64,000 nt of DNA from Bog-950 sp046329535 (GTDB lineage: Bacteria; Bacteroidota; Bacteroidia; Chitinophagales; LD1): the NCBI GenBank assembly GCA_046329535.1, contig JAXLUN010000009.1:1-64000 (forward strand). Direction: 5' to 3'. Position numbers and translations under genes: made by a program. Below the pieces are notes generated by a model. It was not told the origin of the DNA and searched no databases. It saw only the letters and a program-made list of their open reading frames with translations. This document shows positions 60,935-64,000 of this stretch, in pieces (the first letter of the stretch is position 1; every line of letters starts with the position of its first letter).

Positions 60935-63202
60935 TTAAAATGCAAACGAAACCGACATGCTTGGCAATATCGGTAACTGGTCTACGCGGGTAGCTTTTAC
61001 ACGGTCGAAGTAGAAGATATTCTTACGGTTGTAAACGTTTGAAGCACTGATACTGATTTCAATCTTCAGCTTGTCTTTAATGTTGAATATCTTCTTGGCC
61101 GATAAATCAAGACGGTGATAATAAGGCAAACGACCTCCGTTAATTTTAGAGTCGTATAAAATACCCAGATTGCCATTGGTGGCGGTAATGTCTGTGCCTA
61201 TACCATCGCTGAAAGGATTGCTTTCATAAAAGCCCTGTGTTTTGGTAAATGGAAAACCACTACCGAAATTCCAGCGGGCAGCTACTTCCCAATCGCGCTT
61301 TTTACCAAAGGTGTATGAGGTTACCAGATTCACATTATGTCTCCGGTCGAAATGCGGGGCGTACTTCTGCACTCCATCAAAACGACTGGTCCAGGACAGG
61401 GAGTAAGTTGCGTAAATGAACACGCCTTTCCACTGCCATTTAGCCAGCAAATCTACCCCGTAAGCATCTCCTTTTTCTATCAGGAAGTTCGCATCGGTAT
61501 TAAACTGCTTATAGCGGTTGATATTGAACAAATGCCAAAAATACTTGTAGTACGGCTCAATGTTCACCGTTACATTTTTAGGCAAATCAAGCTCAATACC
61601 GAATACTGCATGCACACTACGCTGCATGTTGCGGATGTTGTCGTAAAGTTTGCCGGTAGCATCCTGCGCTGATTCTTCGGGGCCGGTGAGGAAGCCGGTG
61701 AACAGATTCACTACATCGCGGTCGCTTTTGGTACTGATGAAGTTTTGTGAATACATACCGCTGGCCAGTTTCAAACGAATGTTATCGGTTACATTATACT
61801 TCATGCTGAGGCGGGGCTCGGGCGAAACAGCTCCGATATTGCCATAATACTGAAAGCGCATACCGCCTTCAAACACAAACTTCTTAACGAACTTGTGAAA
61901 CATCACATAGGCACTCAAATCGGTGGTGTTCTGATTCTGCTCTACCTTTTGGTTGTATGAGTTGGTGAATGAAAAATCGGTCTTACTGCCCTCTATGTCC
62001 AGACCATAGCGCAACTCACCATTCTTGATATAATAGGTAAAGTCCATGCCTATATCGAAACCACCGATGGTGCTTTTACGGGGCAAACCATCACTCTCGG
62101 TGAGGCTGATTGTGTATTGCGAATAACTGGCGTGTGTATTAAAATACAGATTCGAGTTTTTGGGCACAGCCAGGAAGTTAACGCCTACACCAAAGGTGTT
62201 CCACAAATATTTGGCGGCAGCAAAGTTGGCATTATCGCGGAAGTTAAAACCGGAGAGGGTAAACTTGTTTCCGCCACCGGCATTCACTGTAAACTTACCG
62301 TAGGCATCGTAAAAGTTATATGGTAAACCGGCTTTGCCTGCATACGGGTAAAGACCCTTCGAGGTGCGGTCCAGGTAAGAGATTTTAGTATTGAGAATTA
62401 AAGAGGCACTTGTTTTACGATCTTCGCGCAGTTTTACCACCGGTATTTCGAGCAAGGCATGAGCCATAAACGGACTGGCACTCACCTTTCCGCTGAATTT
62501 CTTCTGGTTTCCATCGCGTGTAGTTACATCTACCACGGCCGAAATTCTTCCTCCATACTGCGAAGGAAACGCCCCGGTATAAACATCTACATTCTTAATA
62601 ATGTCGGTTTCATAAACGGAAAACAAGCCGATGGAGTGAAACGGATTGTAAACCGTGATACCATCGAGCAAAAACTTGGTTTGTATGGGTGTTCCTCCTC
62701 TTATCACTACCTGTCCGCCCTGGTCTCCGGTTGATACCACACCGGGCAACACCTGCAGATACTGCGCAATATCCGGCTCCCCTCCTACGGTTGGCATTCT
62801 GCGCATTTCCATCGGTGAAATAGAAACCACCGACACCCGCGACTCGGTGAGCTTTTGCTGTTTCTCGGCATTAATCTCCACATCTTTCAGCTCCATCGAC
62901 TTCACCTGCATCAACACCTTCAGGTTAACGGTTTTGCCTTTAATAATTTCCACTTCCTGAGTCTGCTCTTCAAAGCCGATGTAGGAAAAGAGAAGTTTGT
63001 AATTACCCACCGCCAGGTTCGGGATATTGAAAAAGCCCTGGTCATCGGTAGAGGCTCCAAAGTCGGTACCTACCACTTTAACCGCAGCATACGGAATAGC
63101 CTCCCCGCTCGACTTATCTAAAACAAAGCCTTTCACCGTTCCTTTTTGAGCAAACAACTGAGCGGCCAGGAGAATAAATAACAGAGGCAAAAGCTTTTTC
63201 AT
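60935..63202 (-). CDS. TonB-dependent receptor with carboxypeptidase-regulatory N-terminal domain
   Basis: About 755 residues from the ATG at 63202. Signal peptide (LLFILLAAQLFAQ). A CarboxypepD_reg-like domain (about 20-100: GTVKGFVLDKSSGEAIPYAAVKV ... FSYIGFEEQTQEV) is followed by the plug (about 115-215: GGQVVIRGGTPIQTKFLLDGITVYNP) and a 22-strand-type outer membrane barrel ending SMSVSFAF. It imports a ligand with TonB energy; the ligand is unknown. No SusD-like partner lies in the window. Neighbouring GH5 and T9SS-exported genes hint at polysaccharide use, but this is only context. Confidence 0.92.
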   Translation of the reverse strand: MKKLLPLLFILLAAQLFAQKGTVKGFVLDKSSGEAIPYAAVKVVGTDFGASTDDQGFFNIPNLAVGNYKLLFSYIGFEEQTQEVEIIKGKTVNLKVLMQVKSMELKDVEINAEKQQKLTESRVSVVSISPMEMRRMPTVGGEPDIAQYLQVLPGVVSTGDQGGQVVIRGGTPIQTKFLLDGITVYNPFHSIGLFSVYETDIIKNVDVYTGAFPSQYGGRISAVVDVTTRDGNQKKFSGKVSASPFMAHALLEIPVVKLREDRKTSASLILNTKISYLDRTSKGLYPYAGKAGLPYNFYDAYGKFTVNAGGGNKFTLSGFNFRDNANFAAAKYLWNTFGVGVNFLAVPKNSNLYFNTHASYSQYTISLTESDGLPRKSTIGGFDIGMDFTYYIKNGELRYGLDIEGSKTDFSFTNSYNQKVEQNQNTTDLSAYVMFHKFVKKFVFEGGMRFQYYGNIGAVSPEPRLSMKYNVTDNIRLKLASGMYSQNFISTKSDRDVVNLFTGFLTGPEESAQDATGKLYDNIRNMQRSVHAVFGIELDLPKNVTVNIEPYYKYFWHLFNINRYKQFNTDANFLIEKGDAYGVDLLAKWQWKGVFIYATYSLSWTSRFDGVQKYAPHFDRRHNVNLVTSYTFGKKRDWEVAARWNFGSGFPFTKTQGFYESNPFSDGIGTDITATNGNLGILYDSKINGGRLPYYHRLDLSAKKIFNIKDKLKIEISISASNVYNRKNIFYFDRVKATRVDQLPILPSMSVSFAF

Positions 63203-63212
63203 TGCGGGTATA

Positions 63213-63305
63213 TTTAAACAAGCGCGCAAGATAAAAAAAATGCCCTGTGACCGATGGGTTTAACAAGTGCCCGACATATTCTCCCACAGCCTGCTTAAAC
63301 AAGTG
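63213..63305 (-). promoter_or_regulatory. Three direct repeats upstream of the TonB receptor
   Basis: TTAAACAAG at 63214-63222, TTTAACAAG at 63259-63267 and TTAAACAAG at 63295-63303 (plus-strand reading) lie in the 122 bp before the receptor start, spaced 45 and 36 bp apart. They may be regulator sites, or chance in a short AT-rich stretch. No exact -7 box is present; TATCTTGC is two positions off. Confidence 0.3.
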
Positions 63306-63324
63306 TTCCGCAACACGAATCTGC

Positions 63325-64000
63325 TTACTGCTCTTTGCGCTTACGTTCGCGGTCAGGTGGGGTTGTTTCTTTCCGTTGAACATCACGGTGGCGCAGATAC
63401 ATCTCGCGATGTTTCTTAGATTCAGATTGAGTGACCACCACCATACCCACCGTTGCAAACTGCATGTTTACTTCCAGTTCAATATTCATGTTGTCCTGAA
63501 AGTTCCTGACAGGAATCTGCCGGGTGGTATATCCGATGCACTTAAATACCAGGGTATCTTCCCGCATGGTTTCTAAATCCACCATCAGCTTAAACCGACC
63601 ATTGGTGTCGGGTAAAAGTGCGGTTCCTTTTTGCTTCAGGTAAATATTGACGAATTCAACAGGCTCTTTAGTTTCGGCATCCAGCACCCGGCCTTGCAAT
63701 ACTTTCATGATAGGCTCCTGCTTTGGAGTAATGTTGACAATGCCTAAAGTTTGACTCACTATCTGCGTCACCTTTCTCTCACTAATAATTACTGCGGCTG
63801 TGTCGGTTTTAGCCATGTATGCCACCTTCGGCTGAGATTCTAAATCATTTGCATGAACTATTTTATGGATAGAGAAGAAGGCTGCGAAGCCGGCTGCAAT
63901 GGCCCGCCAGTTGAACCATCCGTTTTGGAGTTCTGTTTTTCGGATAGGCTGCTCTAACTGCAAGTTGCTGAAACGACCACAGATGGTGCCGGTTGCCTCC
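63325..64000 (-). CDS. Carboxypeptidase-regulatory-domain protein (N-terminus beyond window edge)
   Basis: At least 224 residues; the frame stays open to 64000, so the start lies outside. The first visible residues (TICGRFSNLQLEQPI) resemble the conserved CGRF region of Bacteroidota proteins that carry a Cys-rich cytoplasmic N-terminus before a membrane helix (WFNWRAIAAGFAAFFSIHKI). After it comes a CarboxypepD_reg-like domain (about 90-180: VLQGRVLDAETKEPVEFVNIYL ... FKCIGYTTRQIPV), then a basic, charged tail (KKHREMYLRHRDVQRKE ... DRERKRKEQ). Function unknown; it lies upstream of the TonB receptor in the same direction. Confidence 0.75.
   Translation of the reverse strand, partial: EATGTICGRFSNLQLEQPIRKTELQNGWFNWRAIAAGFAAFFSIHKIVHANDLESQPKVAYMAKTDTAAVIISERKVTQIVSQTLGIVNITPKQEPIMKVLQGRVLDAETKEPVEFVNIYLKQKGTALLPDTNGRFKLMVDLETMREDTLVFKCIGYTTRQIPVRNFQDNMNIELEVNMQFATVGMVVVTQSESKKHREMYLRHRDVQRKETTPPDRERKRKEQ

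Noticed and set aside
1..64000. tRNA, rRNA, transposon or prophage genes
   Set aside because: No cloverleaf, rRNA stretch, transposase, integrase or phage structural gene was recognised in the gaps or frames.

Overview
The window looks like a chromosomal segment of a member of the Bacteroidota, probably in the Chitinophagales/Sphingobacteriales/Flavobacteriales part of the phylum. Reasons: several secreted proteins carry type IX secretion (T9SS) C-terminal sorting domains; PorV/PorQ-like and PorU2-like genes are present; there is a SusC-style TonB receptor with a carboxypeptidase-regulatory N-terminus; Bacteroidota-typical families occur (DUF1599, BT_3928/DoxX, Cdd1); and exact TAnnTTTG -7 promoter boxes lie before several genes. 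I see no rRNA, tRNA, CRISPR array, transposase or prophage.

Layout. 1-12139 (minus strand) is a respiratory complex I operon in the order nuoA-B-C-D-[TIR/deoxyribosyltransferase-like gene]-H-I-J-K-[HExxH membrane protein]-L-[SIR2-STAND gene]-M (M runs off the left edge). nuoE, nuoF and nuoG, the NADH-oxidising module, are absent between nuoD and nuoH. Divergent from it, 12288-15623 encodes a 2[4Fe-4S] ferredoxin and the KorA/KorB 2-oxoglutarate:ferredoxin oxidoreductase. Together this suggests a complex I fed by ferredoxin instead of NADH (inference). Three accessory genes sit inside the operon. Two of them (SIR2-STAND and the TIR/deoxyribosyltransferase-like gene) belong to fold classes that handle NAD or nucleotides and are common in antiphage defence.

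15789-23716 holds yidC, a large T9SS-exported protein, a cold-shock protein, a Cdd1-like protein and a secreted PhoD-type phosphatase. 23802-27908 is recQ overlapping two glycosyltransferases. 27923-30979 (minus) is DUF1599, a DoxX/thioredoxin-like membrane protein and an ABC permease. 31007-31633 is a gene-poor spacer with hairpins and a 42-bp tandem repeat. 31634-38319 carries a two-component system, a START-like protein, an LptF/G permease, a PAP2 phosphatase and a GT39-like transferase. 38320-43203 has an acyltransferase, a second longer recQ and cinA. 43368-50770 has two small membrane proteins, then the rsh (ppGpp), fur, STAS, purA and pabB run and a lipoprotein coupled to tyrS. 52247-59160 holds a conserved hypothetical, a PorV/PorQ protein and a PorU2-like C25 sortase. 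The last part (59202-64000) is a small lipoprotein, a T9SS-exported GH5 endoglucanase, a TonB-dependent receptor and the end of a regulatory-domain protein cut by the right edge.

The most notable points are the accessory genes built into the nuo operon, and a remnant second nuoM start beside the SIR2-STAND gene that differs from the real start only at synonymous positions. Two places look frame-damaged (the end of nuoC and about 1 kb in the middle of porU2). They may reflect sequence error and should be treated with caution.
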